Shown: piece after piece, positions 23,473 through 33,500 of the stretch | Layout: each line of letters opens with the position of its first letter | How positions within the stretch are numbered: position 1 is the stretch's first letter | Origin: Cupriavidus neocaledonicus | GTDB taxonomy: Bacteria > Pseudomonadota > Gammaproteobacteria > Burkholderiales > Burkholderiaceae | Direction of reading: 5' to 3' | Assembly: GCF_000372525.1 (NCBI RefSeq) | Contig: NZ_AQUR01000095.1 | Span: forward strand, 1-64,000 | Length of the DNA: 64,000 nucleotides | Made by a program: the position numbers and the translations under genes | The notes under the pieces: model-generated | What the model saw: the letters and a program-made list of their open reading frames with translations, nothing else | What the model was told of the DNA's origin: nothing | Database searches by the model: none

Positions 23473-25968
23473 ATGACTATGACCACCCACGCCAACCGAC
23501 CTGTTTTCAAGACCGCCTGCGCCCGCGCCGTGGCATTGCTCTGCGGGCTCTCCTTGCTGGCGCCCGCGCCGCTGTGGGCCCAGCCCGGCGCGTCGGCCGC
23601 GCGCAGCCAAGGCACGCCGCCGGCGCCGCCCGACGTCACCCCCGCCAATCGCGACCAGGTGGTGCTGAACTTCGTCAACGCCGACCTCGACTCCGTGATC
23701 AAGGCGGTCGGCCAGGCCACCGGCAAGAACTTCGTCATCGACCCGCGCGTGAAGGGCACCGTCAACCTGGTCACGGAGCAGCCGGTCTCGCGCGCGCAGG
23801 CGCTGCAGACGCTGGGCTCGGTACTGCGCATGCAGGGCTATGCCATGGTCGAGAGCAACGGCTTCACCAAGGTCGTGCCCGAGGCCGACGCCAAGCTGCA
23901 GGGCTCGCCCACCGTGATCGGCGGCAGCCCCAGCCGCGGCGACCAGGTGGTGACCCAGGTGTTCCGGCTGAACTACGAGTCGGCCAACAACCTGGTGCCG
24001 GTGCTGCGGCCGATGATCGCGCCCAACAACACCATCACCGCCTACCCGGCCAACAACACGCTGGTCATCACCGACTACGCCGACAACCTGCGCCGCATCG
24101 CCCGCATCATCGCCGCGGTCGATGCGCCGGCCTCGGGCGAGGTCGAACTGGTGCCGCTCAAGCACGCGCTGGCCAGCGATACCGCGGCGGTGCTGCAGCG
24201 CCTGCTGGACCCGGGCGCCGCGGGTGCCACCGGCGGCGGCGGTGCCGCGGCCGTCGATGCCAGCCTGCGCACCTCGGTAGTGGCCGAGCCGCGCAGCAAT
24301 TCGCTGATGATCCGCGCCACCAGCCGCGCGCGCCTGCAGCAGGCGCGCCAGCTGATCGAGAAGCTCGACCAGCCCTACGCGCGCCCCGGCAACATCTGGG
24401 TAGTGCCGCTGAAGAACGCGGATGCGATCAAGCTGGCCGCCACGCTGCGTGCCATCGTCGCCGCCGACAGCAGCTTCGCCACCACCACCCAGCCCGGCGG
24501 GCAGGCCGGCGGCATCGGCGGCGCGGCGGGCATGACCAATGTCTCGACGCCGACCGGCGGCCAGTTCACCGGCGGCGCCACCACCAGCCAGACCGGCATG
24601 CGCGGCGGCACCGGCACCGGGGGCGGCACCGGCGGCGCCTATGGCAACTCGGCCTTCGCGGCCTCGTTCGGCACCACCACGCAGCCGACCACGGGCGGCA
24701 TCATCCAGGCGGACCCCTCCACCAACTCGCTGATCATCACCGCCAGCGAACCGGTCTACCGCAACCTGCGCGGCGTGATCGACGACCTCGACGCGCGCCG
24801 CGCGCAGGTCTATATCGAGTCGATGATCGTCGAAGTGACCGCCACCCAGGCGAGTGAACTCGGCATCCAGTGGCAGGGCCTGATCAGCTCGTCAAGCGGC
24901 AACAACAACGTCTTTGCCGGCACCAACTTCGGCACCGGCGGACAGAACATCCTCAACCTGACCCTGGCCGGCGCCCTGGCCGACAGCAACCGCTCCGCCG
25001 GCATCGCTGCCGCGCAGCAACTGGTCCCCGACATCGGCGGCCTGAACCTGGGCATCGTCAACCGGGCCATGGGCCTGGGCGCCCTGCTGCGCGCCCTGGG
25101 CACGAATGGCAGCGTCAACCTGCTGTCGACACCGAACCTGATCACGCTCGAGAACGAGGAAGCCAAGATCCTGATCGGCCAGAACATCCCGATCACCACC
25201 GGCTCCTACGCCCAGACCGGCGGCGCGGCATCGGTCACGCCGTTCCAGACTTTCGACCGCAAGGACGTCGGCATCACGCTGCGGGTCAAGCCGCAGATCA
25301 CCGACGGCGGGCTGGTGAAGATGCAGATCTTCCAGGAATCGTCGAATGTGGTGCAGGCGACCGCCAACCTGATCCAGGGGCCGACCACCAACGTGCGTTC
25401 GATCGAGACCAACGTGCTGGTCGACGACGGCCAGATCATCGTGCTGGGCGGCCTGATCGAGGACAACTATGGCGACGGCGTGCAGAAGGTACCGCTGCTG
25501 GGCGACATCCCGCTGATCGGCGGCCTGTTCCGCTACGAGAACAAGAACCGCTCGAAGACCAACCTGCTGGTGTTCCTGCGGCCCTATGTGATGCGCACGG
25601 CCGGCGCCACCGACCGCCTGACCGCGGACCGCTACGACTATATGCGCGCGCAGCAGCAGGGCTTCGTATCGCCTAACATCATGGTGCGGGACACCAATAC
25701 GCCGCTGCTGCCGCCGGCCGACGCGCCCACCACGCCGTTCGTCAACCCGCGCACCAACGGCGCCGTGGCCGGACCGCTGCCGCTGCCCCAGACGCTGCCG
25801 CAGAGCGCGCCTCAGCCGGGCGTGCCGGGTCAGCCACAGTCACCGCAGGCGGTGCCGCAGCCGCTGCCCGAACCGGTCCCGCAACCCGCGCCCCAACCCG
25901 CGCCGCAAGCGCCGGTGGGCGGCCCGCAGCCGCTCAACTCGCGCGGCGAAGCCGCACTCCAGTACTGA
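23473..25968 (+). CDS. gspD: Type II secretion outer-membrane secretin GspD
   Basis: An 831-residue secretin that forms the outer-membrane channel. The signal peptide ends near APLWAQ. Then come the N0-N3 domains, starting with VVLNFVNADLDSVIKAVGQATGKNFVIDPRV, and a Gly/Thr-rich N3 insertion (about residues 345-395). The C-terminal secretin core has VPLLGDIPLIGGLF. The last ~75 residues are a Pro/Gln-rich low-complexity tail that replaces the usual S-domain end. It sits after gspN rather than at the head of the operon. Confidence 0.96.
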   Translation: MTMTTHANRPVFKTACARAVALLCGLSLLAPAPLWAQPGASAARSQGTPPAPPDVTPANRDQVVLNFVNADLDSVIKAVGQATGKNFVIDPRVKGTVNLVTEQPVSRAQALQTLGSVLRMQGYAMVESNGFTKVVPEADAKLQGSPTVIGGSPSRGDQVVTQVFRLNYESANNLVPVLRPMIAPNNTITAYPANNTLVITDYADNLRRIARIIAAVDAPASGEVELVPLKHALASDTAAVLQRLLDPGAAGATGGGGAAAVDASLRTSVVAEPRSNSLMIRATSRARLQQARQLIEKLDQPYARPGNIWVVPLKNADAIKLAATLRAIVAADSSFATTTQPGGQAGGIGGAAGMTNVSTPTGGQFTGGATTSQTGMRGGTGTGGGTGGAYGNSAFAASFGTTTQPTTGGIIQADPSTNSLIITASEPVYRNLRGVIDDLDARRAQVYIESMIVEVTATQASELGIQWQGLISSSSGNNNVFAGTNFGTGGQNILNLTLAGALADSNRSAGIAAAQQLVPDIGGLNLGIVNRAMGLGALLRALGTNGSVNLLSTPNLITLENEEAKILIGQNIPITTGSYAQTGGAASVTPFQTFDRKDVGITLRVKPQITDGGLVKMQIFQESSNVVQATANLIQGPTTNVRSIETNVLVDDGQIIVLGGLIEDNYGDGVQKVPLLGDIPLIGGLFRYENKNRSKTNLLVFLRPYVMRTAGATDRLTADRYDYMRAQQQGFVSPNIMVRDTNTPLLPPADAPTTPFVNPRTNGAVAGPLPLPQTLPQSAPQPGVPGQPQSPQAVPQPLPEPVPQPAPQPAPQAPVGGPQPLNSRGEAALQY

Positions 25969-25976
25969 GGCCCGTC

Positions 25977-27542
25977 ATGGCCAGCGAAGTCCAGACCGCT
26001 CTCTCCGTCCCTGCCACCGGCAGCGCCGGCATCAACCCGCCGCCCGAGCTCGAGCCGCCCTCGCCGATGGCGGCGCGGCTGGTCTCCTATGGCTTTGCGC
26101 GCGAGGCCCCGCTGCTGATCGCGCACCAGCGCCCCGACGGGCTCGAGGTATGGGTCAGCCGCGCCACCTCGCCCACGGCGCTGGCCGAAGTCGCGCGCGT
26201 GCACGGCGCATTGCGCCTGCGCGTGCTGGAGCCCGAGGCGCTGGAGCATGCCATGTCCGACGCCTACAACCGCCAGGACGGCAGCGCCGCGCAGGTGGTG
26301 GGCGAAGTCGAGGGCGAGGTCGACCTGTCGCGCCTGATGCAGGACATTCCCGCGGTCGAAGACCTGCTGGAATCCGAAGACGATGCGCCCATCATCCGCA
26401 TGATCAACGCGCTGCTGACGCAGGCGGCGCGCGAAGGTGCCTCGGATATCCATATCGAGCCGTTCGAATCGTCGTCGGTGGTGCGCTTCCGCGTCGACGG
26501 CACGCTGCGCGACGTGGTGCGGCCCAAGAAGGCGCTGCACGGCGCGCTGATCTCGCGCATCAAGATCATGGCGCAGCTCGACATTGCCGAGAAGCGTCTG
26601 CCGCAGGACGGCCGCATCACGCTGCGCGTGGGCGGGCGGCCGGTCGACGTGCGCGTCTCGACGCTGCCCACCGGCCACGGCGAGCGCGCGGTGCTGCGTC
26701 TGCTCGACAAGGAAGCCGGCCGGCTGGACCTGGCCAAGCTGGGCATGGCGCCCGACACGCTGCGCGGCTTCGACCACCTGATCCGCCAGCCGCACGGCAT
26801 CGTACTGGTGACCGGGCCGACCGGCTCGGGCAAGACCACCACGCTGTATGCCGCGCTGTCGCGGCTGGATGCGCGCACCACCAACATCATGACGGTGGAA
26901 GACCCGGTCGAGTACGACCTCGACGGCATCGGCCAGACCCAGGTCAACCCGCGCATCGACATGACCTTCGGCAAGGCCCTGCGTGCGATCCTGCGCCAGG
27001 ACCCGGACGTGGTCATGATCGGCGAGATCCGCGACCTGGAAACCGCGCAGATCGCGGTGCAGGCATCGCTGACCGGCCACCTGGTGCTGGCCACGCTGCA
27101 CACCAACGACTCGGCCTCGGCGGTGACGCGGCTGGTCGACATGGGCATCGAGCCGTTCCTGCTTTCGTCGTCGCTGCTGGGGGTGCTGGCGCAGCGGCTG
27201 GTACGGCGCCTGTGCCCGCACTGCAAGCGCGAGGAAGTGATCGAGGTCACGCCGGCCGAGGCCGACGTGCTGCACGCGCAGGGCAAGCCGCTGCAGACCG
27301 TGTGGCATCCGGTCGGCTGCGACAAGTGCGGCCAGTCGGGCTACCAGGGTCGCATGGGCGTCTACGAGCTGCTCACGGTCGACGATGAAATCCGCACCAT
27401 GATCCACCGCCAGGCGCCGGAATCGGAAATCAAGCAAGTGGCGCTGGCGCACGGCATGCACACCATGCGCGGCGACGCGCAGCGCTGGATCGACAGCGGC
27501 GCGACCTCGCTCGAGGAAGTGCTGCGCGTCACGCGCGACTGA
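25977..27542 (+). CDS. gspE: Type II secretion ATPase GspE
   Basis: A 521-residue hexameric ATPase on the cytoplasmic side of the secretion machine. Walker A is GPTGSGKTT near residues 279-287 and Walker B is DVVMIGEIRD near 343-352. Between and after them lie the Asp and His boxes. The zinc-binding tetracysteine appears as CPHC (near 412-415) and CDKC (near 447-450). The N1E domain is shortened relative to Vibrio-type proteins. It begins 8 nt after gspD and ends 15 nt before gspF. Confidence 0.97.
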   Translation: MASEVQTALSVPATGSAGINPPPELEPPSPMAARLVSYGFAREAPLLIAHQRPDGLEVWVSRATSPTALAEVARVHGALRLRVLEPEALEHAMSDAYNRQDGSAAQVVGEVEGEVDLSRLMQDIPAVEDLLESEDDAPIIRMINALLTQAAREGASDIHIEPFESSSVVRFRVDGTLRDVVRPKKALHGALISRIKIMAQLDIAEKRLPQDGRITLRVGGRPVDVRVSTLPTGHGERAVLRLLDKEAGRLDLAKLGMAPDTLRGFDHLIRQPHGIVLVTGPTGSGKTTTLYAALSRLDARTTNIMTVEDPVEYDLDGIGQTQVNPRIDMTFGKALRAILRQDPDVVMIGEIRDLETAQIAVQASLTGHLVLATLHTNDSASAVTRLVDMGIEPFLLSSSLLGVLAQRLVRRLCPHCKREEVIEVTPAEADVLHAQGKPLQTVWHPVGCDKCGQSGYQGRMGVYELLTVDDEIRTMIHRQAPESEIKQVALAHGMHTMRGDAQRWIDSGATSLEEVLRVTRD

Positions 27543-27557
27543 CGCGGAGACGCCCGC

Positions 27558-28775
27558 ATGCCAGCTTTCCGCTATGAAGCCGCCGACGCCGCCGGCAAGA
27601 CCGACCGCGGCGTGATCGAGGCCGACAGCGCGCGCCAGGCCCGCACCCAGCTGCGCGCGCGCGGGCTGACGCCGCTGACCGTCGATGCGCTCGCCGGCGC
27701 GGGCCTGGCCCCGCGCGCCGGCAGCCAGCTGTTCGCGCGCAAGCTGTCGACGCAGGAGCAGGCGCTGTTCACGCGCCAGCTGGCCAGCCTGATCGTCGCC
27801 GGCCTGCCGCTGGACGAAGCGCTGGGCGCGCTCGCCGACCAGGCCGAGCGGCCCTATGTGCATGAACTGCTGGCCGGCATCCGCGCCGAGGTGATGGGCG
27901 GCAGCGCGCTGTCGGTGGCGCTGGCGCAGCATCCGCGCGATTTTCCGGACATCTACCGCGCGCTGGTCTCGGCCGGCGAGCACTCCGGCCACCTGGGCGT
28001 GGTGCTGGAGCGGCTGGCCGGCTATATCGAGTCGCGCAACACGCTGACCTCCAAGATCCGGCTGGCCTTTACCTATCCCGCCATCGTCACGGTGGTGGCG
28101 TTCGCGATCGTGATCTTCCTGCTGTCGTACGTGGTGCCGCAGGTGGTGAGCGTGTTCGCCAACACCAAGCAGAAGCTGCCCACGCTGACCATCATCATGC
28201 TGTGGCTGTCGGATTTCGTGCGTAACTGGTGGTGGGCCGCGCTGGCGGTGATCGCGGTGGCCGCGTTCAGCATCCGCCGGCTGCTGCGCCAGCCCGCGGT
28301 GCGGCTGGAATGGCACCGCTGGCTGCTGACCGCGCCGCTACTCGGCAAGCTGGTGCGCGGCTACAACACCGCGCGCTTTGCCGGCACGCTGGCGATTCTC
28401 GTCTCCGCGGGCGTGCCGATCCTGCGCAGCCTGCAGGCCGCCGGCGAGACCCTGACCAACGAAGCGCTGCGCGCCAACGTGGAAGACGCCAACACCCGCG
28501 TGCGCGAGGGCGCCTCGCTGGCGCGCGCACTGGCGGCGCAGAACCAGTTTCCGCCGGTGCTGGTGCACCTGATCCGCTCGGGCGAAGCCACCGGCAACCT
28601 GCCGGTGATGCTGGACCGCGCCGCGCAGGGCGAAGCGCAGGAACTGGAACGCCGCACGCTGTTCCTGACCAGCCTGCTGGAACCGCTGCTGATCCTGACC
28701 ATGGGCGTGGTGGTGCTGCTGATCGTGCTGGCGGTGCTGATGCCGATCATCGAGATCAACCAGCTGGTGCGGTAA
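27558..28775 (+). CDS. gspF: Type II secretion inner-membrane protein GspF
   Basis: A 405-residue inner-membrane platform protein with two repeated GspF domains (about residues 70-195 and 270-395) and three transmembrane helices. The N-terminus MPAFRYEAADAAGKTDRGVIEADSARQARTQLRARG is typical. It is the last gene of the gspG-K/L-N/D-F operon, followed by 140 bp and a convergent gene. No terminator with a T run is visible after it; an imperfect hairpin at 28868-28899 is the only candidate. Confidence 0.96.
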   Translation: MPAFRYEAADAAGKTDRGVIEADSARQARTQLRARGLTPLTVDALAGAGLAPRAGSQLFARKLSTQEQALFTRQLASLIVAGLPLDEALGALADQAERPYVHELLAGIRAEVMGGSALSVALAQHPRDFPDIYRALVSAGEHSGHLGVVLERLAGYIESRNTLTSKIRLAFTYPAIVTVVAFAIVIFLLSYVVPQVVSVFANTKQKLPTLTIIMLWLSDFVRNWWWAALAVIAVAAFSIRRLLRQPAVRLEWHRWLLTAPLLGKLVRGYNTARFAGTLAILVSAGVPILRSLQAAGETLTNEALRANVEDANTRVREGASLARALAAQNQFPPVLVHLIRSGEATGNLPVMLDRAAQGEAQELERRTLFLTSLLEPLLILTMGVVVLLIVLAVLMPIIEINQLVR

Positions 28776-28867
28776 GGCGCGCGCTGCGCTGGCACCGGCA
28801 ACACTCGCGTAGCCTGACGGCCGCCGGTGCAGGCTAACGTCTCACCGCACTTGCCGCACGCCCGCCC

Positions 28868-28899
28868 TCTTCCCTTTCCCGCCAGCTGGAGAGGGAAGA
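28868..28899. repeat. Imperfect dyad (CCCTCTCCC family)
   Basis: TCTTCCCTTTCC and GGAGAGGGAAGA form a 12-bp stem with one G-T pair around CGCCAGCT. It resembles the two dyads at 34176-34283 and lies between the convergent gspF and NYN genes. No T tract follows on either strand. Confidence 0.45.
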
Positions 28900-28915
28900 A
28901 AACCAGCAGGCCGCT

Positions 28916-30184
28916 CTACTCCGCTTTCTTGCTCGGACGCTTGCGCGGCTTGCGCGCCGGCGCCGGCGCCGGTGCGGCTTCGGCAGCAGCGGCAGCGGCC
29001 GGTTGCGGTTCCGCCTCCACCGTCGCCGTCAGCACGGTCGTGCCCGGCGCCGCGAACACCGACTGGTCGATCGGCCACGGGGTCTCGCTCAGTGTCACCT
29101 CGGGCCGGCGCGCCGCGCGCTTGCGTGCGCCGGTACGGCTGCCCGCCTTCGGCTCGGGATCCGGCTGCGGCGCGGCTTCCAGCGGCGGCACCGGCTGCGG
29201 CTCGGGCTCTGCCTGCACCGCATCAGCCGCGACGAACGGCGGCTCGGCTTGCGCCGGCGCCTCGGGTTCGGGGGCTACCGTCTCCGGCGTCGGCAGCGGC
29301 TCGACCCCACGAGCCGGCTCCGGCGCTTCCGCCGGCGCGGGTGCGGGCTGGCGGCGCGCCGGCTCGGCCTGCGGGGCCGGCGGCTGCGGCGCGCGCTGCT
29401 GCGGCTCGCCGCCCTTGGCGCGCTTCTTCAGCCGCACCCAGATGGTCTTGTTGTTGCCGCCGTTGCGGGTCTCGACCTCGAACAGGCCGGTCGCCGCGAC
29501 CAGCTCCGACAGCTTGCCGTAGCCGTAGTTGCGCGAGTCGAATTCCGGCGCCTGCTTGGCGATATGGTTGCCCATGCTGCCCAGCGCCAGCCAGCCGTCT
29601 TCGTCCGACACCGCCTGCGCCGCATTCTGCAGCAGCCGCACCAGGCGCGAGTCCTGGCGCAGCTCGCCGGTGCTGCGCTTGCGCGTGGGCGCGGCGGCGC
29701 CGTCGGTCCCGTCCGCGCCGTCGGTATCGACCTCGGCGCGCAGCACGTCGGAATAGATGAACTTGTCGCAGGCGGTGACGAACGGCTTGGGCGTCTTGCG
29801 CTCGCCAAAGCCATACACGGTCAGGCCCTGCTCGCGGATGCGCGAGGCCAGCCGGGTGAAGTCGCTGTCGCTGGAGACGATGCAGAAGCCATCGAAGCGC
29901 CCGGTGTAGAGCAGGTCCATGGCGTCGATGATCATGGCGCTGTCGGTCGCGTTCTTGCCGACGGTGTAGCGGAACTGCTGGATCGGCTGGATCGAGTGCG
30001 ACAGCAGCCGCTCCTTCCAGCCGGCCAGGTTGGGCCGGGTCCAGTCGCCGTAGATGCGCTTGACGGCGGCCACGCCGTACTTGGCGACCTCGGCCAGCAG
30101 GCCTTCGACGATGGCGGGCGCCGCGTTGTCGGCGTCGATCAGCACGGCCAGGGTTGCGGTGCCCTGGCGGGGGGAATTGGTCAT
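28916..30184 (-). CDS. NYN domain protein with OST-HTH/LOTUS domain
   Basis: A 422-residue protein. The N-terminal NYN (LabA/DUF88-type PIN-like) ribonuclease domain covers about residues 8-150, with acidic residues in LIDADNAAP (D17, D19), NATDSAMIIDAMDLL and SSDSDFT. A LOTUS/OST-HTH domain follows at about 175-250 (DEDGWLALGSMGNHIAKQAPEFDSRNYGYGKLSELV). The C-terminal 150 residues are Pro/Ala/Glu-rich and end in a basic KPRKRPSKKAE tail. The family is expected to cut or bind RNA, but no target is known. It is convergent with gspF and divergent from the IorAB gene. Confidence 0.85.
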   Translation of the reverse strand: MTNSPRQGTATLAVLIDADNAAPAIVEGLLAEVAKYGVAAVKRIYGDWTRPNLAGWKERLLSHSIQPIQQFRYTVGKNATDSAMIIDAMDLLYTGRFDGFCIVSSDSDFTRLASRIREQGLTVYGFGERKTPKPFVTACDKFIYSDVLRAEVDTDGADGTDGAAAPTRKRSTGELRQDSRLVRLLQNAAQAVSDEDGWLALGSMGNHIAKQAPEFDSRNYGYGKLSELVAATGLFEVETRNGGNNKTIWVRLKKRAKGGEPQQRAPQPPAPQAEPARRQPAPAPAEAPEPARGVEPLPTPETVAPEPEAPAQAEPPFVAADAVQAEPEPQPVPPLEAAPQPDPEPKAGSRTGARKRAARRPEVTLSETPWPIDQSVFAAPGTTVLTATVEAEPQPAAAAAAEAAPAPAPARKPRKRPSKKAE

Positions 30185-30523
30185 GTTCGGATATTCGCTG
30201 GCAAGCCGCGCACCGGCGCGGGCGGACTAGGGATCGGGTTGCACCGGGATGGCAACGCAGATATGACGCACAAGAGACCGCCCGGCTTCGGCGCGGGCGG
30301 TCTCGATGCAACGCAGTGTACACGCCAGGCCCTGTCGATACGGGAAATCACGGCCATGACCGGCACGCTTTGTGCTGCATTGCAAGGTACCGCCGGTTTT
30401 GTGGCGGTGCTACCATGCCGCGCAGAGACACAGCCCCCCGGAGCCTTCACAAGAGGCGACGCGGCGGTTGCCCACCCCTGCAGGTTTCGGTGATCCCGAC
30501 AGCACGCCCATAGAGGAGCACGC
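30185..30523. other. Divergent intergenic region
   Basis: About 340 bp between the NYN gene (minus) and the IorAB gene (plus). It holds a 10-bp perfect hairpin GAGACCGCCC/GGGCGGTCTC (30274-30304) without a T tract, and a short inverted repeat ACCGCC-8-GGCGGT (30389-30408) that could be an operator. A GAGGAG ribosome site lies directly before the IorAB start. No convincing -35/-10 pair was found. Confidence 0.45.
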
Positions 30524-33500
30524 ATGAATGCCCCCCTGACCTCGCCGGTCAGCGACGCCATCCGCCAGGCGCTCGCCAACGTTTCCCTCGAAGACAAATA
30601 CACGCTCGAACGCGGCCGCATCTACATCAGCGGCACGCAGGCGCTGGTGCGCCTGCCGATGCTGCAGCAGGAGCGCGACCACGCCGCCGGGCTGAACACC
30701 GCCGGCTTTATCTCCGGCTACCGCGGCTCGCCGCTGGGCGCCCTCGACCAGTCGCTGTGGAAGGCCAAGAAGCACCTGGCCGCGCACAACATCGTGTTCC
30801 AGGCCGGCCTGAACGAAGACCTTGCCGCCACCTCGGTATGGGGCTCGCAGCAGGTCAACATGTACCCCGATGCGAAGTTCGACGGGGTGTTCGGCATGTG
30901 GTACGGCAAGGGGCCGGGCGTGGACCGCACCGGCGACGTGTTCAAGCACGCCAACTCGGCGGGCTCCTCGCAGCACGGTGGCGTGCTGGTGCTGGCCGGC
31001 GACGACCACTCGGCCAAGTCGTCGACGCTGGCGCACCAGTCCGAGCACATCTTCAAGGCCTGCGGCCTGCCGGTGCTGTATCCGTCCAACGTGCAGGAGT
31101 ACCTGGACTACGGCCTGCACGGCTGGGCCATGAGCCGCTACTCGGGGCTGTGGGTGGCGATGAAGTGCGTGACCGACGTGGTCGAATCGTCGGCCTCGGT
31201 CGAGCTGGACCCGCACCGTGTGCAGATCGCGCTGCCGGGCGACTTCATCATGCCGCCGGGCGGCCTCAACATCCGCTGGCCCGATCCGCCGCTGGAGCAG
31301 GAAGCGCGGCTGCTCGACTACAAGTGGTATGCCGGCCTGGCCTATGTGCGCGCCAACAAGCTGGACCGCATCGAGATCGACTCGCCGCATGCGCGCTTCG
31401 GCATCATGACCGGCGGCAAGGCCTATCTGGACACGCGCCAGGCGCTGGCCGACCTGGGCCTGGACGACGCCACCTGCGCGCAGATCGGCATCCGGCTGTA
31501 CAAGGTCGGCTGCGTGTGGCCGCTCGAAGCGCATGGCGCGCGCGCCTTTGCCGAAGGCCTGCAGGAAATCCTGGTGGTCGAAGAGAAGCGCCAGATCATG
31601 GAGTACGCGCTCAAGGAAGAGCTGTACAACTGGCGCGACGATGTCCGCCCCAAGGTCTACGGCAAGTTCGACGAGAAGGACAACGCCGGCGGCGAATGGT
31701 CGATCCCGCAGGGCCACTGGCTGCTGCCGGCGCACTATGAGCTGTCGCCGGCGATCATCGCCAAGGCCATTGCCACGCGCCTGGACAAGTTCGACCTGCC
31801 GATGGACGTGCGCGCGCGCATCACCGCGCGCCTGGCCATCATCGAGGCCAAGGAAAAGGCGCTGGCCACGCCGCGCGTGGTCGGCGAGGGGAAGGGCCAG
31901 CCGAAGGCCGAGCGCAAGCCGTGGTTCTGCTCGGGCTGCCCGCACAACACTTCGACCAACGTGCCCGAGGGCTCGCGCGCGCTGGCCGGCATCGGCTGCC
32001 ACTACATGACGGTATGGATGGACCGCAGCACCAGCACCTTCAGCCAGATGGGCGGCGAAGGCGTGGCGTGGATCGGCCAGGCGCCGTTTGCCGGCGACAA
32101 GCACGTGTTCGCCAACCTGGGCGACGGCACCTACTTCCACTCCGGCCTGCTGGCGATCCGCGCGTCGATCGCCGCGGGCGTCAACATCACTTACAAGATC
32201 CTGTACAACGACGCGGTGGCGATGACCGGCGGCCAGCCGGTCGACGGCCAGCTGTCGGTGCAGGACATCGCCTGGCAGGTGCACAGCGAGGGCGCGAAGC
32301 AGATCGTCATCGTCAGCGACCAGCCCGAGAAGTACAACGCGGCGATCAAGCTGCCGCCAGGCATCGACATTCATCACCGCGACCAGCTCGACCGCGTGCA
32401 GCGCGAGCTGCGCGAGGTGCCGGGCTGCACCATCCTGATCTACGACCAGACCTGCGCCACCGAGAAGCGCCGCCGCCGCAAGCGCGGCACGATGGAAGAC
32501 CCGCCGCGCCGCGCCTTTATCAACGATGCGGTGTGCGAGGGCTGCGGCGACTGCTCGGTCAAGTCCAACTGCCTGTCGGTGGAACCGCTGGAAACCGAGT
32601 TCGGCACCAAGCGGCAGATCAACCAGTCGTCATGCAACAAGGACTTCTCGTGCGTGAACGGCTTCTGCCCCAGCTTCGTCACGGCCGAGGGCGCGCAGGT
32701 GCGCAAGCCCGAGCAGCATGGCGTGTCGATGGACAGCCTGCCGGCGCTGCCTGAACCGCAGCTGCCGGCGATCCGCCGCGCCTATGGCATCCTCGTGACC
32801 GGCGTCGGCGGCACCGGCGTGGTGACCATCGGCGGCCTGCTGGGGATGGCCGCGCACCTGGAAAACAAGGGCGTCACCGTGCTCGACATGGCCGGGCTGG
32901 CGCAGAAAGGCGGCGCGGTGCTGTCGCACGTGCAGCTGGCCGCGCGCCCCGATGACCTGCATGCCACCCGCATCGCCATGGGCGAGGCCGACCTGGTGAT
33001 CGGCTGCGACGCCATCGTCTCGGCCAGCGACGAGGTCATCTCCAAGACCCAGGCCGGCCGCACGCGCGCCGTGGTCAACACCGCGCAAACCCCGACCGCC
33101 GACTTCATCAAGAACCCGAAGTGGCAGTTCCCCGGGCTGTCGGCCGAGCAGGATGTGCGCAATGCCGTGGGCGAGAAGTGCGACTTCATCAATGCCTCCG
33201 GGCTGGCCGTGGCGCTGCTGGGCGATGCCATCTACACCAACCCGCTGGTGCTGGGCTACGCCTGGCAGAAGGGCTGGATCCCGCTGACGCTGCAGGCGCT
33301 GGAGCGCGCCATCGAGCTGAACGGGGTCGCGGTCGACAAGAACAAGGCCGCCTTCGACTGGGGCCGCCATATGGCGCACGACCCGGAGCACGTGCTGTCG
33401 CTGAGCGGCAAGCTCAAGAGCACCGCCGAAGGCGCCGCCGTGGTCAAGCTGCCGGCGTCGACCGGCGCCCTGCTCGACAAGCTGATCGCACGCCGCGTGG

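Noticed and set aside
30274..30304. Strong hairpin downstream of the NYN start as a terminator
   Set aside because: There is no T tract on either strand and it lies in a divergent promoter region, so a terminator role is not supported.
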